64,000 nt of DNA from Microcaldota archaeon (GCA_021816895.1 JAKAWW010000001.1:186001-250000); one strand, 5' to 3'; positions 9,253-16,898 are shown, counted from the stretch's first letter. The notes: a model not told the origin generated them from the letters alone. Numbers and translations are program-made.

Positions 9253-9810
9253 ATGGAGGGCTCAGGTGGCACGATAAGGGCTTTTATAGCAATAGATGTT
9301 CCAAAGCAGATAAGGCAAGATATAGCATCGCTGCTTTCTGGGCTTAATGGCTTTAGGCCTGTAGATGAGGCAAATATGCACATAACGCTGTTCTTCCTTG
9401 GCGATATAACAAGCGAGCAGGTTGAGTGCGTGAAAGCAGTAATGGATAGGGCTTCTTTTGCTCCGTTTGATATAAGCATAAATGGTGTGGGCGCATTCAC
9501 CGCATCAATGCCCAGGGTTATGTTTGCAGGAATATCGCAGGGCAGCGATAAAATAAAAGGCGTCTTTCATGGCATGCAGGGCGGCATAGCGGAATGCTGC
9601 GATATAGAAGAGAGGGATTTTGTGCCTCACATAACCATAGCAAGGGCGCGCGATGTGCATTCAAGCGCACGTGCGGCAAAAGAATTTATTGAAAAGTACA
9701 GTAGCCGCGATTTCGGCCAATTCCTGTGCAATGCGATTGCCCTGAGGAAAAGCGTGCTTACAAGCAGCGGTCCGGAATACACTGATCTTTACGTCAAGGC
9801 GTTTTCCTGA
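9253..9810 (+). CDS. thpR: RNA 2',3'-cyclic phosphodiesterase (LigT/ThpR family)
   Basis: A 2H phosphoesterase of about 185 residues. Both catalytic HxT motifs are present: HITLFFLG about 40 residues in and HITIAR about 130 residues in, and the N-terminal RAFIAIDVP is the family signature. It hydrolyses 2',3'-cyclic phosphates on RNA ends and shows tRNA-half ligation in vitro, which is relevant in a genome with many spliced tRNAs. The start is uncertain: TTG at 9241 and ATG at 9253 are in frame and neither has a good GGTG site. A TATA-like ATATTTATATAAAC lies at 9171-9184. The 3' end overlaps the convergent unknown gene by 17 bases. Confidence 0.87.
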   Translation: MEGSGGTIRAFIAIDVPKQIRQDIASLLSGLNGFRPVDEANMHITLFFLGDITSEQVECVKAVMDRASFAPFDISINGVGAFTASMPRVMFAGISQGSDKIKGVFHGMQGGIAECCDIEERDFVPHITIARARDVHSSARAAKEFIEKYSSRDFGQFLCNAIALRKSVLTSSGPEYTDLYVKAFS

Positions 9811-10387
9811 TGCCTTTTTCGAATTGCTCTATTGTAGCTGTATTGGTAAGCTCGCCGGGCCTATATATGCGGTTGTCTTTAAGTATGTTGTAAGGAACCC
9901 CTATCTTGGAATCCACTGCAATGTGCCTTATCTCGTTCCCAAAAACATCTATCTCTACAAGCTGTATTTTCCTTGATTTCAGAAATGCGAAAATACGGCT
10001 CAGGGAATCTGTGCTTTCATTGTTTTGCAAGCCTATGAGGCGTGCTTCTAAATTGGCCTTCTTTCCAAGGCCCCTAACAAAGCTATCTATCTCCTTTGCT
10101 GTCTTGTCGGGGAAGCCGAATAGTCTTGCCGCAAGCAGTGTAGAGGTATTTACGTCATATATTGTAAGCATAAGGTCATATGTTACATCCATTGCGGCAA
10201 TATACCGCTGCCGAATCTCAGAGAATTTTAATCTTGATAGTTCACCAGTGCCTATATACAAGGCTTCCGAATACCTGTCCAATTTGGATTTGGATATGTG
10301 CGGCCTGTCCTTGTACGATACCAAAAATCTCTCTTTTCCAAAGCCTTGGCTCATTATGGCCGCGGCAAACGTGTCCTCAAAACCCAT
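9794..10387 (-). CDS. Unknown conserved-looking soluble protein
   Basis: 197 residues with balanced composition, no signal peptide and no membrane helix. I do not recognise the family. The middle (FPDKTAKEIDSFVRGLGKK) looks helical, and the C-terminal part (KIQLVEIDVFGNEIRHIAV) looks like alternating strands, so a two-layer alpha/beta domain is plausible. It is convergent with thpR and divergent from rpoD. Codon use is like its neighbours, with no sign of transfer. Confidence 0.6.
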   Translation of the reverse strand: MGFEDTFAAAIMSQGFGKERFLVSYKDRPHISKSKLDRYSEALYIGTGELSRLKFSEIRQRYIAAMDVTYDLMLTIYDVNTSTLLAARLFGFPDKTAKEIDSFVRGLGKKANLEARLIGLQNNESTDSLSRIFAFLKSRKIQLVEIDVFGNEIRHIAVDSKIGVPYNILKDNRIYRPGELTNTATIEQFEKGIRKTP

Positions 10388-10530
10388 TTATCGCACCGCA
10401 ATTATTTCTATAGTGGTATAAAAGATTAAAAGCATTTTCCCTGTGCATGCAAGCAATAACCCTGCCAGCACCAGTCATGTGCGGGCTGCTTGCCATCATT
10501 GTTTTGCCTTTATTTATTGCCTCGCGCCCT

Positions 10531-10647
10531 GTCGTATACAAACATATATATACCTTTTTCTACATATTCCCATAACAAGTTTTACTTGGTAAACCCATGT
10601 CGCCTGCTTGTGGGAATGCTGCATATCCCTTCTGCAATGTGAGATAA
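10531..10647 (+). promoter_or_regulatory. rpoD operon promoter and structured leader
   Basis: TATA-like sequences lie at 10534-10538 and 10543-10552. The DNA that follows folds well on paper: 10566-10572 (ATTCCCA) pairs with 10611-10617 (TGGGAAT), 10576-10579 with 10607-10610 after a three-base bulge, and an inner hairpin TTTAC/GTAAA forms at 10581-10593. The start codon at 10648 is preceded by GTGAGAT. Depending on the true transcription start, this could be an mRNA leader structure controlling the operon; the exact start is not visible from sequence. Confidence 0.45.
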
Positions 10648-11223
10648 ATGAAAATAGAAGTGCTAGAAGCAACAGACAAAGCCATAAAGTTCAGGCTAAG
10701 TGGAGCCAGCAATTCATATGCGAATGCCCTTCGCCGGACAATCATGAACGACGTGGAAACGTTTGCCATAGATACAGTCACATTTTACGAGAATACAAGT
10801 GCGATGTTCGATGAATACATAGCGCACAGGATAGGGCTTGTGCCCATACTTACTCCAAGCGAGAAGCAACTAAAAAGCGATGAGGTTCTTTTCACTCTTG
10901 ATGCAATAGGCCCAAAGACCGTATACTCGCGCGAGCTTGAGACGCAGGACAAGCGGATAAAGGTTGCAAATGGCAACATACCGATAATAAAATTGTACAA
11001 TGACCAAAAACTGCGCATAGAAGCCAAGGCAGTGCTAGGAAACGGCTACAAGCATGCAAAGTTCCAGCCAGGCTTCGTCACTTTCAATGAAACAGGAAAA
11101 GGTGAGTTTGAGTTTTATATTGAAACGTTCGGCCAAATGCCACCAAAAGAGATAATGGAGAGGGCGCTTGACGCGCTAAGAGACGAGCTGAAGGAGGTTG
11201 AAAAAGTTGCGAAGAAACTTTGA
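10648..11223 (+). CDS. rpoD: DNA-directed RNA polymerase subunit D (Rpo3)
   Basis: A 191-residue subunit D, homologue of RPB3/alpha, which dimerises with subunit L to start RNA polymerase assembly. Recognisable parts: SNSYANALRRTIMNDVETFAIDTV, the alpha-motif at residues 22-45, AHRIGLVPIL, and the C-terminal dimerisation helices. It is shorter than the 260-residue forms with a [4Fe-4S] or zinc domain: the central cysteine-rich insertion is missing and there is no cysteine in the region, so this is the reduced form. It is first gene of the operon; tRNA-Leu begins one base after its stop. Confidence 0.94.
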   Translation: MKIEVLEATDKAIKFRLSGASNSYANALRRTIMNDVETFAIDTVTFYENTSAMFDEYIAHRIGLVPILTPSEKQLKSDEVLFTLDAIGPKTVYSRELETQDKRIKVANGNIPIIKLYNDQKLRIEAKAVLGNGYKHAKFQPGFVTFNETGKGEFEFYIETFGQMPPKEIMERALDALRDELKEVEKVAKKL

Positions 11224-11224
11224 T

Positions 11225-11328
11225 GCGGGGGTGGCAGAGCATGGCCAAATGCGCAGGACTGAGGTGCACAAAAGCTTGGAACTCCTGTGTCTTTAGGGAC
11301 TGCGTGAGTTCAAATCTCACCCCCCGCA
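11225..11328 (+). tRNA. tRNA-Leu(GAG) with 17-nt intron
   Basis: Acceptor stem GCGGGGG (11225-11231) pairs with CCCCCGC (11321-11327), discriminator A at 11328, no encoded CCA. D stem is GCA/TGC, anticodon stem CAGGA (11254-11258)/TCCTG (11283-11287), anticodon GAG at 11261-11263, a long variable arm GTC..GAC as expected for Leu, and T arm GTGAG-TTCAAAT-CTCAC. The anticodon loop is split after position 37 by 11265-11281. A bulge-helix-bulge can be drawn: CTGA pairs with TTGG (two wobbles), bulges GG^T and AA^C, inner helix GC/GC. A tRNA-Leu upstream of L18e is ancestral archaeal gene order. Confidence 0.95.
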
Positions 11329-11347
11329 TTGCAATACGGTGAAATAG

Positions 11348-11692
11348 ATGAAGATCAACGCAGAAAAGCAGAATGTGAAGGAATGGCTTGATACACTATC
11401 AGGCGCAGCCACAAGCGGCAAAGGGATATGGCAAAATGCATATGCTCGCGCGTCTGTGCCGGCGAGGCGCAGGGCGAGCGTGAACCTGTACAAGCTTGAC
11501 AAATATACAAAAGAGGGCGACACCGTGATAGTGCCCGGAAAGGTGCTCTCCATGGGCAAGATGAATCACAGCATAAGCATAGCTGCACTTGAGTATTCGG
11601 CGCAGGCTCTGGCAAAGCTGAAGGCGTCAAAGTGCGTGATACTGAGCATAGGCGACATAGTCAAGCAGAAGGATGCGCGCCTGGTAATCTAG
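11348..11692 (+). CDS. rpl18e: Large-subunit ribosomal protein L18e
   Basis: 114 residues, the normal size for L18e (related in fold to bacterial L15). ARRRASVNLYKLDKYT, then DTVIVPGKVLSMG and ISIAALEYSAQAL are diagnostic. GGTGAAATAG precedes the ATG. It follows tRNA-Leu by 19 bases in the rpoD operon and is eight bases from rpl13. Confidence 0.94.
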   Translation: MKINAEKQNVKEWLDTLSGAATSGKGIWQNAYARASVPARRRASVNLYKLDKYTKEGDTVIVPGKVLSMGKMNHSISIAALEYSAQALAKLKASKCVILSIGDIVKQKDARLVI

Positions 11693-11699
11693 TGGTAGT

Positions 11700-12161
11700 A
11701 TGGACTTCAATGACTTTAATGTTTACAATGCAAAAGACCAGATACTCGGCAGGCTTGCGAGCAGGGTGGCAAAGGAGCTGCTTAGCGGCAAGAAGGTCGC
11801 AGTAGTGAATGCGCGCTATGCTGTCATAACAGGGAGCAAGGGTGCCATAGTCTCAAAGTACAGGACGCGCCTGAACCTGCAGGAGAAGGAGAATCCTGAA
11901 CATTCGCCATACTGGTCAAGAAGGCCTGACATGCTTTTCAAGCGCATAGTGCGAGGAATGCTTCCCTACAGGAAGCCACATGGCAAGAGCGCATACAAAA
12001 GGCTCAGGGTGTTCCAGCTCATGCCTGAAGGCCTAAAAGGCTTCAAGCAGGAGGCAACTGAGTCAAAGGATTTAAAGGACATATACGTAAATCATATAAC
12101 GCTTGGCGAGCTTTCAAAGCTCCTAGGCTATGAAAAGGGCAATGGTGATATTAATGGCTGA
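11700..12161 (+). CDS. rpl13: Large-subunit ribosomal protein L13 (uL13)
   Basis: 153 residues of archaeal-type uL13. Signature segments: DQILGRLASRVAKELL, VVNARYAVITGSKG, and RGMLPYRKPHGKSAYKRLRVF. It binds 23S rRNA early in large-subunit assembly. Its last codons overlap the start of rps9, indicating translational coupling. Confidence 0.95.
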   Translation: MDFNDFNVYNAKDQILGRLASRVAKELLSGKKVAVVNARYAVITGSKGAIVSKYRTRLNLQEKENPEHSPYWSRRPDMLFKRIVRGMLPYRKPHGKSAYKRLRVFQLMPEGLKGFKQEATESKDLKDIYVNHITLGELSKLLGYEKGNGDING

Positions 12162-12690
12162 AGAATCAAGCACTGCCAATGCGCAGCAGCAAGCCCAGCA
12201 GGTGCAAGCTCAGGCAGCGCAGCAGCCCCAGCCAGCGGAGCAGCAGAAGAAGCCAGCCCAAAGGCGCAAAGCCTCAAAAAAGCCGAGGGTCGTGCTCGTA
12301 AAAAGCAAGAGGAAGGAAGCAATTGCCAGGGCTTCACTGAAACCAGGCAATGGCAAGGTAACGATCAACAATTTCAGCATAGACGTAATAGAGCCACAGG
12401 AGCTCAAATACACGATGCTTGAATCCATATACGTGTCAAAATTAGCAAGCAGCCTGGCCAAGAAGGTAGATATCACAATAACCATCCGCGGCGGAGGCAT
12501 AAGCGCTAGGGCGCAAGCGGTGAGAAGTGCCATAGCGAAGGGCCTTGCTGCATATTCAGACAGTGATGTGATAAGGAAGGAATTGATGCATTATGATCGC
12601 AGTATGCTTGTTGATGATTCAAGGCGCGTGGAGCCGAAGAAATTCAAAGGGCCAAAGGCAAGGGCAAGGTTCCAAACTTCGTACAGGTAA
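12154..12690 (+). CDS. rps9: Small-subunit ribosomal protein S9 (uS9) with Ala/Gln-rich extension
   Basis: About 178 residues. The body (from residue 45) is standard uS9: KSKRKEAIARASLKPGNGK, IRGGGISARAQAVRSAIAKGL, and the C-terminal GPKARARFQTSYR whose basic tail reaches the decoding site. The first 40 residues are an Ala/Gln/Pro-rich, probably disordered extension not found in most uS9. I start at 12154, because GGTGAT lies four bases upstream; the frame is open further to 12130. It overlaps rpl13 by eight bases. Confidence 0.93.
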   Translation: MAEESSTANAQQQAQQVQAQAAQQPQPAEQQKKPAQRRKASKKPRVVLVKSKRKEAIARASLKPGNGKVTINNFSIDVIEPQELKYTMLESIYVSKLASSLAKKVDITITIRGGGISARAQAVRSAIAKGLAAYSDSDVIRKELMHYDRSMLVDDSRRVEPKKFKGPKARARFQTSYR

Positions 12691-12701
12691 TGGTGATATG
12701 A

Positions 12702-12902
12702 ATGATGATGCCGGTCAGGTGCTTCAGCTGCGGAGCTGTGGTAGCCGACAAATGGGAAGAATACGACAGGAGAGTAAACAAGAGCAACGAAGATCCAGGG
12801 AAGGTTCTCGATGACCTGGGTGTCAAGAGGTTCTGCTGCAGGCGCATGTTCCTCGGCAACCTCGAGCTCATCGATGAGTTCATGCCCATAGGCAGGCAGT
12901 AA
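12702..12902 (+). CDS. rpoN: DNA-directed RNA polymerase subunit N (Rpo10)
   Basis: 66 residues; homologue of RPB10. The zinc-binding CFSCG near the N-terminus and [11 protein letters not shown] give the CX2C...CC pattern of the family. It binds subunits D and L to stabilise the assembly platform. Start at 12702 because GGTGAT (12692-12697) is four bases upstream; two further in-frame ATGs follow immediately. In many archaea rpoK follows here; in this genome tRNA-Pro follows instead. Confidence 0.95.
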   Translation: MMMPVRCFSCGAVVADKWEEYDRRVNKSNEDPGKVLDDLGVKRFCCRRMFLGNLELIDEFMPIGRQ

Positions 12903-12912
12903 TTTATATATA
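12902..12912 (+). promoter_or_regulatory. TATA box for tRNA-Pro
   Basis: The sequence TTTATATATAT-like run directly after the rpoN stop is centred about 30 bases before the tRNA 5' end, the normal archaeal TATA distance plus a short leader. The tRNA-Pro and the rps2 gene could therefore be transcribed from here independently of the upstream operon. Confidence 0.5.
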
Positions 12913-12937
12913 TGCACAGGGAATTATGTTAATGTTT

Positions 12938-13040
12938 GGGGCCGTCTGCTAGCCTGGTAGGCTTCCAGCTTGGGGTGCTGGCGACCCGAGAAACTTTCGG
13001 GAATTCAAATGCATTAAGGCTGAAAATCTCGGCGGCCCCA
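12938..13040 (+). tRNA. tRNA-Pro(GGG) with two introns in the T arm
   Basis: Acceptor GGGGCCG (12938-12944)/CGGCCCC (13033-13039), discriminator A 13040. Anticodon stem CCAGC/GCTGG, anticodon GGG at 12972-12974 with no intron in that loop. The T stem CCGAG (12986-12990) pairs with CTCGG (13028-13032), but 37 bases lie between them instead of seven. Removing 12991-13003 (13 nt, site 53/54) and 13010-13026 (17 nt, site 59/60) leaves a perfect TTCAAAT loop. Each cut can be drawn as a bulge-helix-bulge: CCCG/CGGG with bulges AG^A and AA^T for the first, TTCA/TGAA with bulges AA^T and AA^T for the second. The rest of the cloverleaf is normal. Confidence 0.9.
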
Positions 13041-13051
13041 AAGGTGTTAAA

Positions 13052-13669
13052 ATGGAAGAGCAATTATTGGCAAACCAGAACGATTACCTAGAGGCAGGGA
13101 TACACATAGCCACGAAAGTGAAAACGCCGGGCATGAAAAAGTTTATCTACAAAGTAAGGGACGACGGTTTGTACCTGCTTGATCTTAAAACCATAGATTC
13201 GCGCATAAGGGTAGCTGCATCAATGCTTGCAAGATACGATCCAAAGGATATAGTGGTGACGGCTTCAAGAATATATGCGATAGTGGCGGCACAGAAGTTT
13301 GCAGAGATAATAGGTGCACAATTCATAAAGGGCAGGGTAACTCCTGGCATATTCACAAACCCGAACAGGCCCGATTTCATGGAGCCCAAGCTTATATTCA
13401 TAAGCGACTCCAGGAACGAAAAGCAGGCGGTCAAGGAAGCCAGCAAAAGCAACATGCCCATAATCGCTCTGAGTGACACGGACAACTCTACGAAATACAT
13501 AGATCTGATAATACCTGTGAACAACCGCGGCAGGAAATCATTGGCGTTTGTATATTTCCTTCTGGCGAGGGAAGTGCTTAAGGAAAAGGGTGCCATAAAG
13601 TCAAACGAGGAATTTAAGTACCAGGTTAGCGATTTTGAAGCCAAGATGGAAACGAAGGCAAAGCTCTAA
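13052..13669 (+). CDS. rps2: Small-subunit ribosomal protein S2 (uS2)
   Basis: 205 residues, archaeal-type uS2. Diagnostic segments: YLEAGIHIATKVKTPGMKKFIY, RYDPKDIVVTASRIYA, FIKGRVTPGIFTNP and SDTDNSTKYIDLIIPVNNRG. The start has AAAGGTG five bases upstream, lying directly after tRNA-Pro. It closes the transcription/translation operon. The enolase gene often found beside it in other archaea is absent. Confidence 0.95.
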   Translation: MEEQLLANQNDYLEAGIHIATKVKTPGMKKFIYKVRDDGLYLLDLKTIDSRIRVAASMLARYDPKDIVVTASRIYAIVAAQKFAEIIGAQFIKGRVTPGIFTNPNRPDFMEPKLIFISDSRNEKQAVKEASKSNMPIIALSDTDNSTKYIDLIIPVNNRGRKSLAFVYFLLAREVLKEKGAIKSNEEFKYQVSDFEAKMETKAKL

Positions 13670-13710
13670 TCATCACATTTCCAAATACCGAATAGCTTCA
13701 TTCTATACAG

Positions 13711-14589
13711 TCAAGCCTGCACGAAAACAAGTGCAGACATAAGATATGCAAAGATTGCGAGGGCCATTGCGACAAGGCTTGCGTTCCTTGAAAACCAGAA
13801 GAACTTCCTATCATAGCGCCTTGTATACATTGCAGCTACGTAAAGCAGCACTATGTCAACAATTACAATGGGCACTATGTAAACAAGATTGAACGCGAAC
13901 GGCCTTTCGTAGAAGAACATGAAAAGGCTTATCGCAACTGCTTCAATGTAAAGTATGAAGGCAACATACGCGGAGCGCAGCGTGCCAAACGAGCGTATCA
14001 AGTTTCTTGTATTCCTGGCCTTTTTGTCACCTTCAAAATCCCTTATCATGCCATGAATCTCCCTTGCAAGCCCGCTCAGAAACACCACAAACGATATTAG
14101 CACAATGTTGTTCACCAAGGTCGCAGATACTACAAAATTCCCGTATATAAATGGTATAGCCATTGAAAGTGCGATATAGATGTTGCCCCAGAGCAGCATG
14201 TCCTTGAGCCTGTAGCTGTAAAGCATTGCCAGGGATCCGAAAATAAGCGCGATTACAAAAGCATATGCATTTATGAAAGCACTTGCACTCACGCCAATTA
14301 CAAAGCTTGTCGCAGCGGTGTAAAGTGCTTGTCTTTCAGTAACCCTGCCAGATACTATAGGCCTGTCAAACCTTTTGTTAAGCCTATCTGATTTTACGTC
14401 AAAATAATCGTTTATCGCAAAAGAGCTCATGCTTATGAATATGGGTGTTATAAAGCTGAGCATGAGCACGGGCAAAGAGGGCACCGCGCCGCTGACAAGC
14501 TCCCCGGCAAGCACAGCAATGACAAGTATAAAGCTATGCTCGATCCTTGTAAGCCTTGCAAAATCCTTAATGTTCATAAAATCATTCAT
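13711..14589 (-). CDS. UbiA-family prenyltransferase, probable digeranylgeranylglyceryl phosphate synthase
   Basis: A 292-residue membrane protein with about eight or nine helices. The two Asp-rich motifs that hold Mg-prenyl diphosphate are visible: NDYFDVKSDRLNKRFDRP near residue 60 and RDFEGDKKARNTRN near residue 190. In archaea this branch of UbiA attaches the second geranylgeranyl chain to geranylgeranylglyceryl phosphate in membrane lipid synthesis. That fits the tetraether-synthase-like gene at 60552. A menaquinone-type role cannot be excluded. The ATG at 14577 is an alternative start. Confidence 0.8.
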   Translation of the reverse strand: MNDFMNIKDFARLTRIEHSFILVIAVLAGELVSGAVPSLPVLMLSFITPIFISMSSFAINDYFDVKSDRLNKRFDRPIVSGRVTERQALYTAATSFVIGVSASAFINAYAFVIALIFGSLAMLYSYRLKDMLLWGNIYIALSMAIPFIYGNFVVSATLVNNIVLISFVVFLSGLAREIHGMIRDFEGDKKARNTRNLIRSFGTLRSAYVAFILYIEAVAISLFMFFYERPFAFNLVYIVPIVIVDIVLLYVAAMYTRRYDRKFFWFSRNASLVAMALAIFAYLMSALVFVQA

Positions 14590-14650
14590 TAGTAGATATC
14601 AAAAACTTAATAAATAGATACTGTCTATTATAGAGTAAGCAGGGAATGTG

Positions 14651-16798
14651 ATGAAGCAGCAGTCTGCCTTAGAGTTTATTATTACCTATTCGTGGGCACT
14701 AATCATAATAGCGCTCTTCGTCGCAAGCGTCTTTGTGCTCAGCGGCTACAAGGCGCCCAGTTATTACCTCTCTTCTTCGTGCTACATAGAACCGCTGCTC
14801 CCTTGCGTGCAGTCCATAGTAACATACAACATATCAGCGCCGCTGAGATTTGCGCTGGTGTTCAAAAACACGCTAGGCACAGCAATGTTCATACCGCAGA
14901 ATGGCATAAACATAACAGTTTCAAATATAGGTGCAGCAGGCACAAGCAGCTATGTTGGCAACTGCTATCCAAAGTTCGTGCCTTCCGGAACCGAGGCATT
15001 GTGCAATGTAGGCATACCAGGCAGCGTTAAACCTGGAGTGGGCACCCAGGTAAGCATACCATTTACGTTGAGCTACAATCTCTGCAGCGGGCCAAATTCA
15101 AAGACATGCCAAAGCGCATTATACAAAACCACAGGCACAGCAACTCAGCTTGTTGCACCGTCTTCAATAAGCATCTACTCGCTGAGCATGAATTCCTCTA
15201 CAACTGGAGCATATATAGAAGTCAATGGAGTCGCCTATGCTACAAACAGCACGGCATTCTTTGCAAGCAACAAATACACGCTTTTTGCTAAGCCTCCTGC
15301 TGGATACGCATTCACAGCATGGTCAATTTCATCTGCAAGTTCATCTTTGTCAAGCAGCACATCGCAGACCACTACCTTGACACTTTCATCAAACGCAACA
15401 GTTGTCGCAAGTTTTGTAACATCTGTAACGTCAACAAGCACTTCAACTACAACTAGCACTACTGCTACCTCAACATCAACAACCAGCACATCAACATCAA
15501 CAACATCAACTTCAACCTCAACAACCTCCACCAGCACATCAACAACAAGCACAACAACTTCTACAACCAGCACATCAACATCAACAACATCGACTTCAAC
15601 CTCAACAACCTCCACCAGCACATCAACAACCAGCACAACCACCTCTACAACCAGCACATCAACATCAACAACATCGACTTCAACCTCAACAACCTCCACC
15701 AGCACCTCTACAACAAGCACAACCACCTCTACAACCAGCACATCAACCTCAACAACATCGACTTCAACCTCAACAACCTCCACCAGCACATCAACAACCA
15801 GCACAACAACCTCTACAACAACCAGCACAACAACCTCTACAACAACCAGCACAACAACCTCTACAACAACCAGCACAACAACTTCTACAAGTACTGTTTA
15901 CTATGTTCCAATTACGTTAACCAATAACCAAGGATCTGCTACTCCCACTCCATTCCAGCAGATGATAGTTGCAGATAGCGGCTCTTATTCGGGCTATGAG
16001 CAGAGCGGCTTGCAGAATGTTGAGTTTACAACTGCTCCCAATGCTCAGGGCAGCGTTCTGCAGACATGGATCGAGGCAAATGCAAGCAGCACTTCTACCT
16101 ATACTATATACTGGGTAAATCTTCCAAGTGGGATAGGTGCTAGCAGCAGCGTGACAATATACATGAACTTCATGCCTGGTAGTGTTATGTCAAGTGTTGG
16201 CCCTACAGGAGAAGCCCCACAACTGAGCCCTACATACGCGCAATACGATAATGGTGCATATGTATTTAATGTGTATCAGAATTTTGCAGGAACCTCATGC
16301 CCTTCAGGTTGGACATGTCAGAGTGGCACGACCATAAGCAATGGTGCAACATTAGATAATGCTAATGTCACTTCAAATAACCAGTATTACCCCCAGGTAT
16401 TGGATGCGTATGTGCTGAGCTCAAATTCCAATTTGAAAGGAGAGCAAATAGACTACGTAATAAACTATTTAAACGTTGCCTTTAATCTAAATCAGCCTTA
16501 TTGGGGGCATGGCAATATCGGTAGTGAGTATGGTGGCACTTACACTGTTAATGCAGGCCCACCAGAGTATACAGGCTCATATATCCAATCACTAGGATGG
16601 AGCGGCAGTACCTTATACTGGTGGTACGACTATACCAATGAGTATACAGAAACTACAAGCCTATCCGCTTCTTCTACGTACCATCTTCAAATGCGCGCAT
16701 GGCCTTCCGGCTATTCCGCATCCATACAGTGGCTCCGCACCCGTGCATTTCCACCTAGCGGGATAATGCCTAGTGTAAGTTTTGGTGCATTGAGTTAA
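14651..16798 (+). CDS. Surface protein: class III signal peptide, Ser/Thr repeat stalk, DUF2341-like domain
   Basis: About 715 residues. The N-terminus KQQSALEFIITYSWALIII is an archaeal type IV pilin-like (class III) signal: charged start, cleavage region before QSALEF, then one hydrophobic helix. Residues about 30-185 form a beta-rich domain with cysteine pairs; about 200-255 resemble a bacterial-repeat-like domain; about 260-415 is almost pure Ser/Thr, a probable O-glycosylated stalk; the C-terminal 300 residues (YVPITLTNNQGSATP onward) resemble DUF2341 carbohydrate-binding-like domains. A matching prepilin peptidase is at 27810. GTG at 14648 is an alternative start. It likely projects from the cell as an adhesin or pilus component. 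Confidence 0.8.
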   Translation: MKQQSALEFIITYSWALIIIALFVASVFVLSGYKAPSYYLSSSCYIEPLLPCVQSIVTYNISAPLRFALVFKNTLGTAMFIPQNGINITVSNIGAAGTSSYVGNCYPKFVPSGTEALCNVGIPGSVKPGVGTQVSIPFTLSYNLCSGPNSKTCQSALYKTTGTATQLVAPSSISIYSLSMNSSTTGAYIEVNGVAYATNSTAFFASNKYTLFAKPPAGYAFTAWSISSASSSLSSSTSQTTTLTLSSNATVVASFVTSVTSTSTSTTTSTTATSTSTTSTSTSTTSTSTSTTSTSTSTTSTTTSTTSTSTSTTSTSTSTTSTSTSTTSTTTSTTSTSTSTTSTSTSTTSTSTSTTSTTTSTTSTSTSTTSTSTSTTSTSTSTTSTTTSTTTSTTTSTTTSTTTSTTTSTTTSTSTVYYVPITLTNNQGSATPTPFQQMIVADSGSYSGYEQSGLQNVEFTTAPNAQGSVLQTWIEANASSTSTYTIYWVNLPSGIGASSSVTIYMNFMPGSVMSSVGPTGEAPQLSPTYAQYDNGAYVFNVYQNFAGTSCPSGWTCQSGTTISNGATLDNANVTSNNQYYPQVLDAYVLSSNSNLKGEQIDYVINYLNVAFNLNQPYWGHGNIGSEYGGTYTVNAGPPEYTGSYIQSLGWSGSTLYWWYDYTNEYTETTSLSASSTYHLQMRAWPSGYSASIQWLRTRAFPPSGIMPSVSFGALS
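15479..15814 (+). repeat. Four 84-bp tandem repeats in the Ser/Thr stalk
   Basis: Four copies begin at 15479, 15563, 15647 and 15731, each starting ACAACCAGCACATCAAC. They are near-identical at DNA level, with changes mostly at third positions, and each codes for 28 residues built from four seven-residue Thr/Ser units. Copy number probably varies by slippage or recombination, which would change stalk length. Confidence 0.9.
15815..15886 (+). repeat. Three 24-bp tandem repeats ending the stalk
   Basis: Copies start at 15815, 15839 and 15863, each ACAACAACCAGCACAACAAC plus four bases, coding for TTTSTTTS units. They follow directly on the 84-bp array and look like a separate later expansion of its last part. 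Confidence 0.88.
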
Positions 16799-16898
16799 AA
16801 TATTACCTCCTCTTATCATATTGAATGGCAAATGTTGCAATCCTTTATTTTCACCCTCATTAGTAAAGTATTTAGAAATGCACTAAGATAAATTATCA

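Noticed and set aside
12986-13032. tRNA-Pro as a pseudogene
   Set aside because: All stems pair perfectly, and both insertions fit splice geometry; decay would not leave this.
15235-15876. 213-codon antisense frame rich in Val/Glu opposite the Ser/Thr repeat
   Set aside because: It is the complement of ACA/TCA-type codons in the repeat; it has no start signal and its composition is a by-product.
15479-15886. Possible CRISPR array
   Set aside because: The repeats are directly joined without spacers, stay in frame and encode Ser/Thr; no cas genes in the window.
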